64,000 nt of DNA from Paenibacillus sp. FSL W8-0426 (GTDB lineage: Bacteria > Bacillota > Bacilli > Paenibacillales > Paenibacillaceae). This document shows, piece by piece, positions 55,155-64,000 of the stretch (position 1 is its first letter; the number at the start of each line of letters is the position of its first letter). A program made the translations under genes and the position numbers. The notes under the pieces were generated by a model that did no database searches, was not told the DNA's origin, and was given only the letters and a program-made list of their open reading frames with translations. The DNA lies in NCBI RefSeq assembly GCF_037969725.1, contig NZ_CP150203.1, positions 4,232,001 to 4,296,000 on the forward strand. Reading direction: 5' to 3'.

Positions 55155-56008
55155 TTTGCACCCCCTTGCGTTTCATTGACGTTCTGGTACTCCTGTGCAA
55201 TGCGGACCGCGATGGCCTGGTAACCGTCCCCGTTCGGATGGAAATGATCCGAAGAAAGATATTCGCCCAAATGGTTCTGGAAAATGTCGAAGGTCGGCAC
55301 CAGCGACATGCGGTCTTCCTGGTTCAAAATCTCGAGCGCAGCGTCATTCCATGCCGCAACGACCGTATTCCCGGGAACCTTGAGTTCCTTCACGTCACCA
55401 AACGGATTATACAATCCGACATAGGAAATCTGGGCCTGCGGATTAATTTCTTTTACTTTTTTTAAAATGTCCTGCAAACGTTTGGAGGTTTCCGGAAGAA
55501 CCTCTGCCAGTTTTTCCGGAGTTGGCGGATCTTGTCCCTGAAGCACTTGACCGCCTTGAAACAGATCATTTGCGCCAATCGACAACAAAATAAAATTCGC
55601 TTGCTGCAGCACGTACCGCACGCCCTGCTCATCCAACTTTTTCAGCAAAGCATCGGTTCTCAGCCCGTTAACGCCAAGATTGTTCAGCACCTGCACGTCA
55701 TGACCCTGCTGTTGCAGCAGGTTTGCGGTCCGGCGGATAAAGCCCAGACCTTCGTCATCTCCCGTCCCTCGTGCAAGCGAATCGCCGATGACGGCCATGC
55801 GAATTTTCCCGTCTTGAACCGGTGCGGCTTCGCTTGGGGACGGTTTTCCAGAGGTTTGCCCGGAGGCTGTTCCGGCGTCCCCTTGGGGAAACATGACATC
55901 CTTGATCGCGTAAACAAATCCGAATAATAACAGCAGCGTAGCCAAAACGGACACCGTGCTGATGATCCGCCAAATCCAAGGCGATGAGTCCACCGTTCTT
56001 CTTTTCAT
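55151..56008 (-). CDS. Membrane-anchored SGNH/GDSL hydrolase
   Basis: The 285-residue protein has an N-terminal transmembrane helix (ISTVSVLATLLLLFGFVYAI), then a Gly- and Ser-rich linker, then an SGNH esterase domain with block I VIGDSLARGTGD (Ser nucleophile), block III SIGANDLF (Asn) and block V DHFHPNGDGY (Asp/His). It would act outside the cell on ester-linked lipids or acylated envelope polymers. Four-base overlap with the ABC ATPase suggests it works on the exported substrate. Resembles lipase families such as YpmR. Confidence 0.9.
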   Translation of the reverse strand: MKRRTVDSSPWIWRIISTVSVLATLLLLFGFVYAIKDVMFPQGDAGTASGQTSGKPSPSEAAPVQDGKIRMAVIGDSLARGTGDDEGLGFIRRTANLLQQQGHDVQVLNNLGVNGLRTDALLKKLDEQGVRYVLQQANFILLSIGANDLFQGGQVLQGQDPPTPEKLAEVLPETSKRLQDILKKVKEINPQAQISYVGLYNPFGDVKELKVPGNTVVAAWNDAALEILNQEDRMSLVPTFDIFQNHLGEYLSSDHFHPNGDGYQAIAVRIAQEYQNVNETQGGAK

Positions 56009-56154
56009 TCATCACATCTCCGCTCATGTACTCCAAGTACTTAAAATTTGAAAAATGGCTTTACATTCAGATGATGCTTCGTCTAATTAACATAAATGTT
56101 CTGTGCCAATTTTGCAAATTTTGACGCACGCTGTATCCTTTTGCTCTAACAGCG

Positions 56155-56205
56155 AAAAAAGGCTATGCCCGCACAGACCTCGCTGTACGGACATACCCCT
56201 TTTGT
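56155..56205 (-). terminator. Terminator of the CAP-domain gene
   Basis: On the minus strand AAAAGGGG-TATG-CCG-ACAG and matching arms form a stem with small bulges, followed by TTTTTT on the lower side. Confidence 0.75.
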
Positions 56206-56232
56206 AACTACGGAATGAGTCCGATGTCTTTA

Positions 56233-56988
56233 TTATTTGCCGATGAATTCCTGTGCCCAGTATCCATTGTAGTATCCCACGCCGATGTGCGTGAAGCTGG
56301 CGCTCAAAATGTTTTTGCGGTGACCGTCACTGTTCATCCATGCAGTCACGACTTCCTGAGGCGTTTTTTGGCCTTTTGCGATGTTTTCGCCAGCGGCTTT
56401 ATACGTTACTCCGAATTGTTTCATCATGTCGAATGGCGAACCATATGTCGGCGATTGATGATCGAAGTAGTTGTTGTCGCTCATGTCTTTCACTTTGGCT
56501 ACAGCGACTTTGTTCAACAATGCATCCGAAGTCAGAGCACTAAGACCAGCTTTGGCACGCTCTGCATTCACCAGCTTGACCACTTGCGCAGCAAAGTCGG
56601 ATTGGGACGTTTCGCTTCCGCTGTTGCTGTTATTGTTGCCTGTGTTGCCTGCAGTGCTTCCATTGTTGCTGCCGTTATTTGATGTACTTCCGTTATCGGA
56701 AGGTTTCGCAGGTGTTGGATTAGCTGGTTTAGCCGGCTTTGTTGTTTCCGTTGTTTGATCCGCCGGTTTTTGAGCTGTCGTTCCTTGATTGAGCTGTTCT
56801 TCGATTTGTTTCTTCCATTGTTCCAGGACAGCTTTCAAGCTTGCCGCATCCGTAATTTTATAAGTGACCGTAGAAGTAGTATATGTGGTTGGATTTGCAG
56901 CAGCAGCAGAGGCCGGCAGCATAATTCCCACCGCCAGTGCAGCTGTCAGACTTCCAGCAGCAACAGTTTTCAACCAGTTTTTCTTCAA
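56233..56988 (-). CDS. Secreted CAP-domain (SCP/PR-1) protein
   Basis: The 251-residue protein starts at TTG 56988 behind AAGGAG. Signal peptide ends near ASAAA; a low-complexity Thr-, Asn-, Ser- and Gly-rich linker (about 75-130) precedes the CAP domain (130-251) with NYFDHQSPTYG, AGENIAKG and DGHRKNIL, which supply the His and Glu residues of the family. B. subtilis YkwD is similar. Bacterial CAP proteins are of uncertain biochemical role. Confidence 0.93.
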   Translation of the reverse strand: MKKNWLKTVAAGSLTAALAVGIMLPASAAAANPTTYTTSTVTYKITDAASLKAVLEQWKKQIEEQLNQGTTAQKPADQTTETTKPAKPANPTPAKPSDNGSTSNNGSNNGSTAGNTGNNNSNSGSETSQSDFAAQVVKLVNAERAKAGLSALTSDALLNKVAVAKVKDMSDNNYFDHQSPTYGSPFDMMKQFGVTYKAAGENIAKGQKTPQEVVTAWMNSDGHRKNILSASFTHIGVGYYNGYWAQEFIGK

Positions 56989-57168
56989 ATTGATTCATCT
57001 CCTTGAAATTAATTGTTACAAAAATGTAATTAACACTCTTGCAGTATAACAACTGTCACTGGTGTTGTGAACCTATTAAAAAATGGAAAAGTAACTTTTT
57101 TGTCATTTTTACATTAAAAAAGAAGGCATCCAGACAACAGCAATGGTTTGTCGGATGCCCTATTCATG

Positions 57169-57627
57169 CTATAAAAGAACCTTACTGAAACGATAGCCTC
57201 TCTTCTGAAAACCGATATGCTCGTAGAAGCTGTACGCAGAAGAAGCCACATCACGATTGGCGCCAGTAACAAATAGCTGTTTGCCGCCTTGTTTCCTGCC
57301 CCAATCCTCGGCATGCGACATCAGACGGCGGCCAATTCCGCCACCACGATGCTTCTGGCCTACGATCAAGGAAGTAATCTGGGCAGCCGGTTCCGGATAA
57401 GCATGGCTTTGCACGCACTGCAAGCCGATCATCCCAATAATTTGTTCATCCACTTCGGCAACAAGCATGCACGCGTTCGGATTGTTTTCCAAACCCTGAA
57501 TACGCTCTCTCATGACATTGGCCGTTGTCGGATAGCAGACCTCTCTCATCAGTCCCGTTACCGCTTCAGCATCGCGAAGTTCACATTCCCGGATCGTCAG
57601 TACAGGAGCCTCTACATTATTGGACAT
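57169..57627 (-). CDS. GNAT-family N-acetyltransferase
   Basis: The 152-residue protein has the acetyl-CoA loop [13 protein letters not shown] (QxxRGxG) and C-terminal [26 protein letters not shown] precedes the ATG, which overlaps the end of purT by 11 bases. The substrate cannot be inferred. Confidence 0.9.
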   Translation of the reverse strand: MSNNVEAPVLTIRECELRDAEAVTGLMREVCYPTTANVMRERIQGLENNPNACMLVAEVDEQIIGMIGLQCVQSHAYPEPAAQITSLIVGQKHRGGGIGRRLMSHAEDWGRKQGGKQLFVTGANRDVASSAYSFYEHIGFQKRGYRFSKVLL

Positions 57628-58804
57628 GATTTACCTCCACTTTCAGCATATTTGCGGCTTGTACCGCTGTTTTTCGAGCTTCTTGCACATCCTGGGCTGC
57701 ACTCAGTGCTACTGCCATTCGGCGCCCTACTTTGGTCTCAGGTTTGCCAAACACGCGGATTTGCGTGCGCGGCAAAGCGAGTGCTTCTTCCATACCTTTG
57801 ATTGCAAAATCGGCGGTTTCATCATTAGCCTTCAATGTAGCCGAGGCTCCAGGTGTAAGCAGGTGTACATCTGTCACCGGAAACCCAAGAATCGCGCGAA
57901 CATGGAGCGCAAACTCGGAGTTGTCCTGCGTGACCATCGTAACCATGCCCGTATCGTGCGGACGAGGAGATACCTCGCTGAACACGACGCCTTCGGCCGT
58001 AAGGAACAGTTCGACGCCGAACAAACCGTAACCGCCAAGCTCATCGGTCACCGTTTTGGCAATGTGGCAAGCCTGTTCCCACTGCTCGGCTGTCATGGCA
58101 TGAGGCTGCCAAGATTCGACATAATCCCCATCCTTCTGAATATGTCCGATGGGCGGGCAGAAAACCGTACCCGAGACGGACCTTACCGTCAGCAATGTAA
58201 TCTCGCTGTCAAACTTAACAAAGCTCTCCACAATGACGCGTACGGATTTGCCGCGTGCCCCCGATAGGGCAATGTTCCAGCAATCCTGCACGTCGTCCAG
58301 CGTATGGCAAACGCTCTGGCCTTTGCCTGAAGAGCTCATCAGCGGTTTGATCACGCACGGCGTTCCCAACTTGCGAACCGCTTCGTGAAGCTCGTCCAGA
58401 CTGTCGGCAAAACGATATGCAGCTGTCGGCAATCCAAGCTGTTCTGCCGCAAGACGGCGAATGCCTTCGCGATCCATCGTCAAACGGGCAGCTCTTGCTG
58501 TCGGAACGACGCAAAATCCTTCTTCCTCCAGTTCGAGCAAAGCTTCCGTCGCAATAGCTTCAATCTCCGGCACAATATAGTGAGGCTGTTCCTTGCGAAT
58601 GATTCGTTTCAGTTCATCGGCATCCAACATATTGATGCAATAGGACCGGTGAGCAACCTGCATCGCGGGTGCATTCTCGTAGCGATCTACCGCGATCGTT
58701 TCCACACCGAGTCTCTGGGCCTCGATAACGACCTCTTTCCCCAATTCACCACTGCCCAAAAGCAGCATCTTTTTGGCTTGAGCCGTAAAAGGAGCACCCC
58801 ACAT
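57617..58804 (-). CDS. purT: Formate-dependent phosphoribosylglycinamide formyltransferase
   Basis: About 395 residues from ATG 58804 (GGAG six bases upstream). PurT uses formate and ATP to make formyl-GAR in purine synthesis. It is an ATP-grasp enzyme: [48 protein letters not shown] and [17 protein letters not shown] with the metal ligands. PurT is the THF-independent alternative to PurN. No PurR box was seen upstream. Confidence 0.95.
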   Translation of the reverse strand: MWGAPFTAQAKKMLLLGSGELGKEVVIEAQRLGVETIAVDRYENAPAMQVAHRSYCINMLDADELKRIIRKEQPHYIVPEIEAIATEALLELEEEGFCVVPTARAARLTMDREGIRRLAAEQLGLPTAAYRFADSLDELHEAVRKLGTPCVIKPLMSSSGKGQSVCHTLDDVQDCWNIALSGARGKSVRVIVESFVKFDSEITLLTVRSVSGTVFCPPIGHIQKDGDYVESWQPHAMTAEQWEQACHIAKTVTDELGGYGLFGVELFLTAEGVVFSEVSPRPHDTGMVTMVTQDNSEFALHVRAILGFPVTDVHLLTPGASATLKANDETADFAIKGMEEALALPRTQIRVFGKPETKVGRRMAVALSAAQDVQEARKTAVQAANMLKVEVNHVQ

Positions 58805-58941
58805 GTTCTTCTCCAATCCTCCCAAAGAGAAATCTTCTATATCTTTCTCTCTATTTTCGGGGTTTTGGTGAAAGATTGCAAGAGTGCTCCCTATTTTTCT
58901 TGTGAATTTTACAAGATTTTTTGTGTTTATTCGATCATTTT

Positions 58942-60792
58942 TTACAAAAATCTGTATTGGGCTTCGATTAACCCGCTGTAAATCCCTTGTTTCTGGATCA
59001 ATTGTTCATGATTTCCTTCTTCCTTGATCTCGCCGTGATCAAGCACGATGATGTTATCGGCGTTGCGGATCGTAGAGAGCCTGTGGGCAACCATGAACGA
59101 CGTTCTTCCTTTCAACAGAAGCTTCAAAGCATCCTGGATTTTCAATTCCGTTTCCGTATCGATGCTGGCCGTCGCCTCATCCAGAATCAGAATGCGAGGA
59201 TCGGCGAGCAATGCGCGGGCAAAGGACAGAAGCTGTCGCTGCCCCATGGACAACACGTTCCCGCGTTCTTCGACTTCCGTATCGTAGCCGCCAGGCAATT
59301 TCATGATGAATTCATGGGCGTTAACGGCTTTTGCAGCCTGCTCGATCTCTTCATCCGTGGCATCCAGCCGGCCGAAACGGATATTGTCCCGGATCGTCCC
59401 GGAGAAAATGAACGTATCCTGCAGCACGATGCCGATCTGGCTTCGCAAGCTCTCCACCGTAATGTCCCGCACATCATGCCCGTCAATGGTCAGGCGACCG
59501 CTCGTAATATCATAGAAACGGCTGATCAGGTTGATGATCGTGCTTTTTCCCGAACCGGTATGCCCGACAAGGGCAATCGACTGGCCGGCCTCGGCTTTGA
59601 AGCTGATGCCTTTCAGTGCCTGGCGACCTTTCTCGTATTCAAAGACGACGTTATCAAACACGATGTCCCCTTTGATGGAAGGAAGCGGTTTGGCTCCCGG
59701 TTTATCCGCGATGCTTGGCTGTTCGTCCATAAATTCGAAGATACGCTCCGATGAAGCCATGGCGACGAGCAGTTGGTTATACATTTGGCCGAGCCGGTTG
59801 ATCGGGTCCCAGAAGTTGCCGACATAGTTGGCAAAGGCAACAAGCAAACCGACGGTCAGGTGGCCATGTTGAATGAGATAGGCACCGAACCAGAACAGGA
59901 TCAATGTTCCGAAACCGCCCGTAATCTCGATCAGCGGCCCAAACCCCTGGTTCATCGCGGACGCTTTGTCCCAGGATTTTTTGCTCGACAAGTTCATGTT
60001 GTCGAAATATTTCATGTTCTCTTTTTCCTGCGTATACGCCTGAGTGACACGAATCCCTTGAATGGACTCGTTCAAGTGGGAGTTAATGCGGGAGTTCTTC
60101 ATGCGAACATCCTGCCATGCCCGTCGAATCAGGACGCGAAGCTTCGTGGAAATGATGAACATGATCGGTACGGTAATGATGACTGCCAGACCCAGTTTCC
60201 AGTTAATGAACAACAGGATCACGATGATGCCGAGAAGCTGCACGCAGTCAATCATGACGTTGACCGCACCGTTCGTAAACAGGTCCTGCAAGGAGTTGAT
60301 GTCATTCGTTACCCGTACCAACACCGAGCCTGCCGGTCTTTTGTCGAAAAAGTTGAATGAAAGCTTCTGGATATGTTTGAACAAATCCGAACGAAGGTCA
60401 TAGATGACGCGCTGACCGATAATATTCGTCCATTTGATGCGATAGGTATTGGCCGCCCACTGAATGATATACAATACGAGGATGGCTCCCCCGATCAAAT
60501 AGAGGAGATTCATGCTCGGCGCACCTGAAGCGGGTGCAATCGCCTTATCGATGGCCAGACTCGTCAGGAACGGAACCGACAACTTCGTAACCGTCCCTAA
60601 AATCATCATCAACAAGATGAGAGGCAGCAGCTGTCTGGCGTAAGGCTTCATGTAACCAAACAACCGCCCGAATTCCTTCCAATTAAATGGCTTTTCTATT
60701 ACTTCATCGTCCTGATAAACAAAACGTTCATTCAGTTTTTTGTCGGAGACCCCTTTCGTCTCGCGCCTGACTGCCGCCGTTTCGGAACTCAT
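58942..60792 (-). CDS. Heterodimeric ABC exporter, catalytic half
   Basis: The 616-residue protein has six transmembrane helices, Walker [10 protein letters not shown], a signature of [10 protein letters not shown] rather than LSGGQ, and a canonical Walker [13 protein letters not shown] with the catalytic Glu. Its partner, at 60789-62561, has the complementary defects, so the pair forms one good and one degenerate ATP site as in YfiBC/BmrCD-like exporters. Four-base overlap with the partner. Substrate possibly drugs or lipids. Confidence 0.93.
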   Translation of the reverse strand: MSSETAAVRRETKGVSDKKLNERFVYQDDEVIEKPFNWKEFGRLFGYMKPYARQLLPLILLMMILGTVTKLSVPFLTSLAIDKAIAPASGAPSMNLLYLIGGAILVLYIIQWAANTYRIKWTNIIGQRVIYDLRSDLFKHIQKLSFNFFDKRPAGSVLVRVTNDINSLQDLFTNGAVNVMIDCVQLLGIIVILLFINWKLGLAVIITVPIMFIISTKLRVLIRRAWQDVRMKNSRINSHLNESIQGIRVTQAYTQEKENMKYFDNMNLSSKKSWDKASAMNQGFGPLIEITGGFGTLILFWFGAYLIQHGHLTVGLLVAFANYVGNFWDPINRLGQMYNQLLVAMASSERIFEFMDEQPSIADKPGAKPLPSIKGDIVFDNVVFEYEKGRQALKGISFKAEAGQSIALVGHTGSGKSTIINLISRFYDITSGRLTIDGHDVRDITVESLRSQIGIVLQDTFIFSGTIRDNIRFGRLDATDEEIEQAAKAVNAHEFIMKLPGGYDTEVEERGNVLSMGQRQLLSFARALLADPRILILDEATASIDTETELKIQDALKLLLKGRTSFMVAHRLSTIRNADNIIVLDHGEIKEEGNHEQLIQKQGIYSGLIEAQYRFL

Positions 60793-62561
60793 GAATTCAC
60801 CTGCTCCCCAGCCTCACGCTTGCCGCGGGCGATATAATCTGCATATTGGATATGATACACGTCCTGGTACGGACCAGGTTGTTGAATCAATTGCTGATGC
60901 GTTCCTCGTTGGACCACCCGGCCTTCATCAAGGACCAGAATTTCATCGGCATGGCGCAAGGAGGAGATCCGGTGCGCAATAATGAACGTCGTTCTGCCAC
61001 GCATGACTTCCTGGAAGCCGGACTGAATTTCATGCTCGGTTTCCATATCCACCGCGCTGGTTGCATCGTCGAGCACCAGAATTTTCGGATTTTTGAGCAG
61101 TGCCCTTGCGATCGCAATCCGCTGTTTCTGCCCTCCTGAAAGTCCCATGCCCCGTTCACCAACGACCGTGTCGTAGCCTTCCGGGAATTCCATAATGAAA
61201 TCATGCGCCTTCGCCAATTTGGCCGCACGCTCGATCTCTTCCATCGTGACGTCCTTCAGTCCGTAGGAAATATTGTTACGAATGCTGGAGGAGAACAGGA
61301 ACGTCTCTTGGAATACGGAAGCAATCTGGCTGCGCAAACTGCGAATGCCGATATCGTTGATGTTGATGCCATCGAGTTTAATCGTCCCCGAACTGACGTT
61401 GTAGGCACGCATTAAGAGCTGGATGATGGTCGATTTACCCGAACCCGTTCCACCGAGGAAACCGATGACCGTGCCTGGAGGCGCATCAAAATTAATGTTG
61501 TTTACCGCTGGCATTTTGTTGCCGTACGCAAACGTGACGGCGTCGAACGTAACATGCCCGCGGACCTGATCATTCTTCAGAATGACGGGATCTTCCGATT
61601 CCCGGACATCCACGGGTGTATTCAGCAGCTCCAGCACGCGTTCGCCGGAAGCTTTGGATTGCGTATAGTTGTTGATATGGAAGCCGAGACCCCACATTGG
61701 ACCGATTATGTACCAAATCAAACTGAAAAAGGCAACCAGTTGACCCAGGGTAAGCGTTTGCTGTATAACCATGCGTCCCCCGATAATCAGCAGCAGCACC
61801 ACGCTTAGCGAGGCCAAAATTTCCATGATCGGGAAATACCGGCTCCACAAGGTTGCAGCATGAATCTGGTTCGTTTTGTAGCGCTCATTCCGCGTCGAAA
61901 ACTTGTCGACTTCATAAGGTTCCCGGGCGAACGATTTGACGGTGCGCACGCCTGTAATGTTCTCCTGCACTGCGGTCGTCAGCGAGCTGAGGGCCAGGCG
62001 CATTTCCTGGAACGCAGGGTGTATCCGGGATTCGAATCGCAGTGCGACATAAGCGAGCAGCGGAATGCAGATCAATGTCAGCAAAGTAAGCTGCCAGCTC
62101 ATGGTCATCATCATGATGGCCCCGAAAATGACCATCAGGAACATGTTGAGAATCTGTGCGAAACCAAATCCGATGAAGTTGCGGATCGCTTCCAGGTCTC
62201 CGGTAAGGCGGGACATCAAGTCTCCCGTTTTGGCTGTGTCATAATAACGGAAGGATAAAAACTGAAGCTTTTCATAACAAGCATTGCGCAAACGGTATGC
62301 CAAGTAGTTACCCAGCCTTCCGCCGAAAAACCCGTGTAAAAACTGCATTCCCGCCTTCAGGATAACGACACCTAACACCGCCAAGGCAAGTATGGGAACG
62401 TCTTCAAAATTGCGCGGAACGATCACATCGTCGATCAGAATTCTCAGCAAGTTCGGATAGACAAGGCCGAGTGCGGTCGCTATGGCGAGGCATAAGATCG
62501 ATAAAAACAGATACTTTCGCTTCTCCCAAAAAAAGGTTTGCAGCTGCCTGAGAACATCCAT
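60789..62561 (-). CDS. Heterodimeric ABC exporter, degenerate half
   Basis: The 590-residue protein has six transmembrane helices, Walker A GGTGSGKST, canonical signature LSGGQKQR, and Walker B ILVLDDATSAVD in which Asp replaces the catalytic Glu. This degenerate site is typical of one half of heterodimeric exporters. AAGGAGGAG precedes the ATG. First gene of the pair. Confidence 0.93.
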   Translation of the reverse strand: MDVLRQLQTFFWEKRKYLFLSILCLAIATALGLVYPNLLRILIDDVIVPRNFEDVPILALAVLGVVILKAGMQFLHGFFGGRLGNYLAYRLRNACYEKLQFLSFRYYDTAKTGDLMSRLTGDLEAIRNFIGFGFAQILNMFLMVIFGAIMMMTMSWQLTLLTLICIPLLAYVALRFESRIHPAFQEMRLALSSLTTAVQENITGVRTVKSFAREPYEVDKFSTRNERYKTNQIHAATLWSRYFPIMEILASLSVVLLLIIGGRMVIQQTLTLGQLVAFFSLIWYIIGPMWGLGFHINNYTQSKASGERVLELLNTPVDVRESEDPVILKNDQVRGHVTFDAVTFAYGNKMPAVNNINFDAPPGTVIGFLGGTGSGKSTIIQLLMRAYNVSSGTIKLDGININDIGIRSLRSQIASVFQETFLFSSSIRNNISYGLKDVTMEEIERAAKLAKAHDFIMEFPEGYDTVVGERGMGLSGGQKQRIAIARALLKNPKILVLDDATSAVDMETEHEIQSGFQEVMRGRTTFIIAHRISSLRHADEILVLDEGRVVQRGTHQQLIQQPGPYQDVYHIQYADYIARGKREAGEQVNS

Positions 62562-62751
62562 GTTTCTCCTCCTTTTATCTCGTTCAAATTAATATGAACA
62601 TTTATGAAGTTTATCACCGTACCTCATCGGCGGCAAAGCGAATAACTGCCCATATTCAGGCGGCTTTACCCTTAATGCGTCATAAATGAAACATAAGACC
62701 CGGCTTTCAAGCAAATGTTTGAATATTCTCTGGCTTTCAGGTTGTTCGTAC

Positions 62752-62798
62752 AAAAAAAGGCTCCCTTGTTGACCTTTCGGGTCGGGAACCTTTTTTTC
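62752..62798. terminator. Bidirectional terminator
   Basis: AAAAAAAGG-TCCC and GGGA-CCTTTTTTT flank a 19-base loop that contains an inner GACC-TTTC-GGGTC hairpin. It follows the dynamin-like gene and faces the exporter promoter region. Confidence 0.85.
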
Positions 62799-62834
62799 GA
62801 TCGATATGACCGGACATATTTCATTATGAAAACG

Positions 62835-64000
62835 CTATTCGCTTCTCCAGCCCATAACTTGTACGGACAGGTTATGCCACTCTTCGGCAGGCACGCCGCT
62901 GGTCATCGTTTCATTCAGGGCGGCTGCCGCTTCTTGCACCCGTTCCGTCAAGAGATTGGCTTGATGCCGCAGCGACGCCCGCACGCGGTCATCGTAGAAT
63001 CCGACGAGCTGCTCCTGAGCCGCCGGCAGCGCATCCGCAGCCATCTGTTTAATGACCGGTTCGATGGCCTCCTGCAATCGTCGTCTGCCATCACCTTCGA
63101 AAAATTGTTTCGGATTACGGAAATAGCTTTGGTATGATTTCCAGCCGGATGGCTCCTCCAACCGGATCTCTTTCAGCACGGGCGTTGCCCATTGCTCGTC
63201 AAACGCCTGCGACAGATCCATGCCCTCCAGCATTCGTTCCAGATCGGCGGTGCAGTCAGCGAGCTGCTTCGCGATCCAGGACTTCCCGGCCTGCTCGAGA
63301 CGCAGCGTCGTGGCGAGCAATTCCTGCTCCAATTCCACGGAAATCATGCGCAGCAGTTCGCGGCCGCAAGCAGCAAAAGCCGCCTTCAGGTTCCCGCGGT
63401 CCTCCCTTAACACGGAAGGATGGAAGGCTTCAGCCACAAACTGGCCCAATTGGAAGCCCAAACGCTGCCGGACATGAAACAACAGCTCACCCGTTTCCTG
63501 CGCAAGCTCCTCCTTCATCGTACGCCCTGCAAACGCCTCGATCCGAACTCGGGACTGCTCCATACCGGCTGACAGCTCGGCTCTGCGCCGCTGCAGCACT
63601 TCTTCGCCCTGGGCAGCGTCCTGTGCGCGCTGCTCCAAACGCTGCGCCACTCTGGACAGCTCTTCGGCAGCCCCGCCCACGGCCAGATCGGCCAATTCGC
63701 GTCCGGCAAAACGGTTGAATTCCTCTTCGAACGTGCCAAACCCGGATCGGGCAAGACGATCCGCATCGCCGTCGCTTTTGGATTCCAATGCCATCAAGCT
63801 GGACACCGGGAACAGGCGCGGAGAACGGATGCCGTTGGCGCGAAGCTGAGTGCTGACATGATCAAGTACCTGTTCCAGCTCCTCTTCCGAGGAAGCAAGG
63901 TCACTGGCATTTACGACGAAGAACATCTGATCCATGGCGGAGCTGTCCTTCACCCGTCCCAGTTGCTGCAGGAATTGCCGGTCTCCCTGCGAAAACGCGT
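62835..64000 (-). CDS. Dynamin-like GTPase, C-terminal part only
   Basis: The frame runs off the right edge; the part in the window is about 388 residues, starting AFSQGDRQFLQQLGRVKDSS. The segment AMDQMFFVVNASDL resembles the FxxNKxD-like guanine-binding region of dynamin-family GTPases, followed by long helical, Leu- and Glu-rich stalk sequences. This fits the C-terminal half of a B. subtilis DynA-type protein, which tethers and fuses membranes. The G1-G3 motifs lie outside the window, so the family call rests on this fragment. A GTG within the frame at 63953 is not the true start. Confidence 0.75.
   Translation of the reverse strand, partial: AFSQGDRQFLQQLGRVKDSSAMDQMFFVVNASDLASSEEELEQVLDHVSTQLRANGIRSPRLFPVSSLMALESKSDGDADRLARSGFGTFEEEFNRFAGRELADLAVGGAAEELSRVAQRLEQRAQDAAQGEEVLQRRRAELSAGMEQSRVRIEAFAGRTMKEELAQETGELLFHVRQRLGFQLGQFVAEAFHPSVLREDRGNLKAAFAACGRELLRMISVELEQELLATTLRLEQAGKSWIAKQLADCTADLERMLEGMDLSQAFDEQWATPVLKEIRLEEPSGWKSYQSYFRNPKQFFEGDGRRRLQEAIEPVIKQMAADALPAAQEQLVGFYDDRVRASLRHQANLLTERVQEAAAALNETMTSGVPAEEWHNLSVQVMGWRSE

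Noticed and set aside
1..64000. rRNA, tRNA, insertion sequences or prophage genes
   Set aside because: No transposase, integrase, phage structural gene, cloverleaf or rRNA-like stretch was recognised on reading both strands by eye.

Overview
The window reads as chromosomal DNA of a Gram-positive, endospore-forming Bacillales bacterium, most likely a Paenibacillus or close relative. The reasons are moderate GC content with local AT-rich stretches, strong AGGAGG ribosome binding sites, frequent TTG and GTG starts, two large secreted proteins ending in triple SLH domains, Bce-type and agr-type loci, a YheC/YheD-like spore-coat ATP-grasp protein, and Fnr and Fur boxes of the Bacillus type. No rRNA, tRNA, CRISPR array, insertion sequence or prophage was recognised. 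Gene assignments are by reading protein motifs; no database search was run.

Layout. (1) 1-9.9 kb is an anaerobic respiration block. On the minus strand moaA leads narG, narH and the first codons of narJ. On the plus strand a divergent operon carries two DUF2249-type genes around an unrecognised gene, a multi-pass membrane protein resembling heme-copper oxidase subunit I or NnrS, a SufT/PaaD-like DUF59 protein and a cupin. Each operon has its own Fnr box exactly 21 bp upstream of its -10 hexamer. (2) 9.9-19 kb holds a roughly 2000-residue RCC1/Ig-repeat/SLH surface protein and an upstream MalT-like LuxR regulator. (3) 19-23.6 kb is a complete BceRS-BceAB-type peptide-antibiotic sensing and detoxification module. 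(4) 23.7-25.8 kb is a coupled pair, an SPFH protein and an NAD-kinase-like protein. (5) 26-28.6 kb is AT-rich and holds a reduced agr-like locus (membrane protein without a kinase domain, AgrB, and an unannotated 40-residue AgrD-like peptide that has Ser but no Cys), then a secreted stalk-domain protein. (6) 28.7-35 kb has a YheC/D-like protein, a glycosyltransferase-like protein and a modular SLH-anchored GH53 galactanase with a cre site. (7) 35-39.7 kb has a YceI-like protein, a two-component system, an AAA ATPase and a DUF1540 miniprotein. (8) 39.8-43.4 kb is a Fur-controlled flavoprotein cluster (HpaB-like oxygenase, flavodoxin, YkuO-like protein, nitroreductase). (9) 43.5-64 kb is mostly housekeeping: RNA modification enzymes, an alkyltransferase-like protein, a MarR-regulated drug exporter, parC/parE, an ABC-2 transporter with an SGNH hydrolase, a CAP protein, purT with a GNAT gene, a heterodimeric ABC exporter, and the C-terminal part of a dynamin-like GTPase cut by the window edge.

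The regions of greatest interest are the Fnr-controlled DUF2249 operon, whose membrane protein and metal-handling partners suggest a nitrogen-oxide or anaerobic metal-centre function, and the agr-like locus with a Ser-type signal peptide and no visible kinase.
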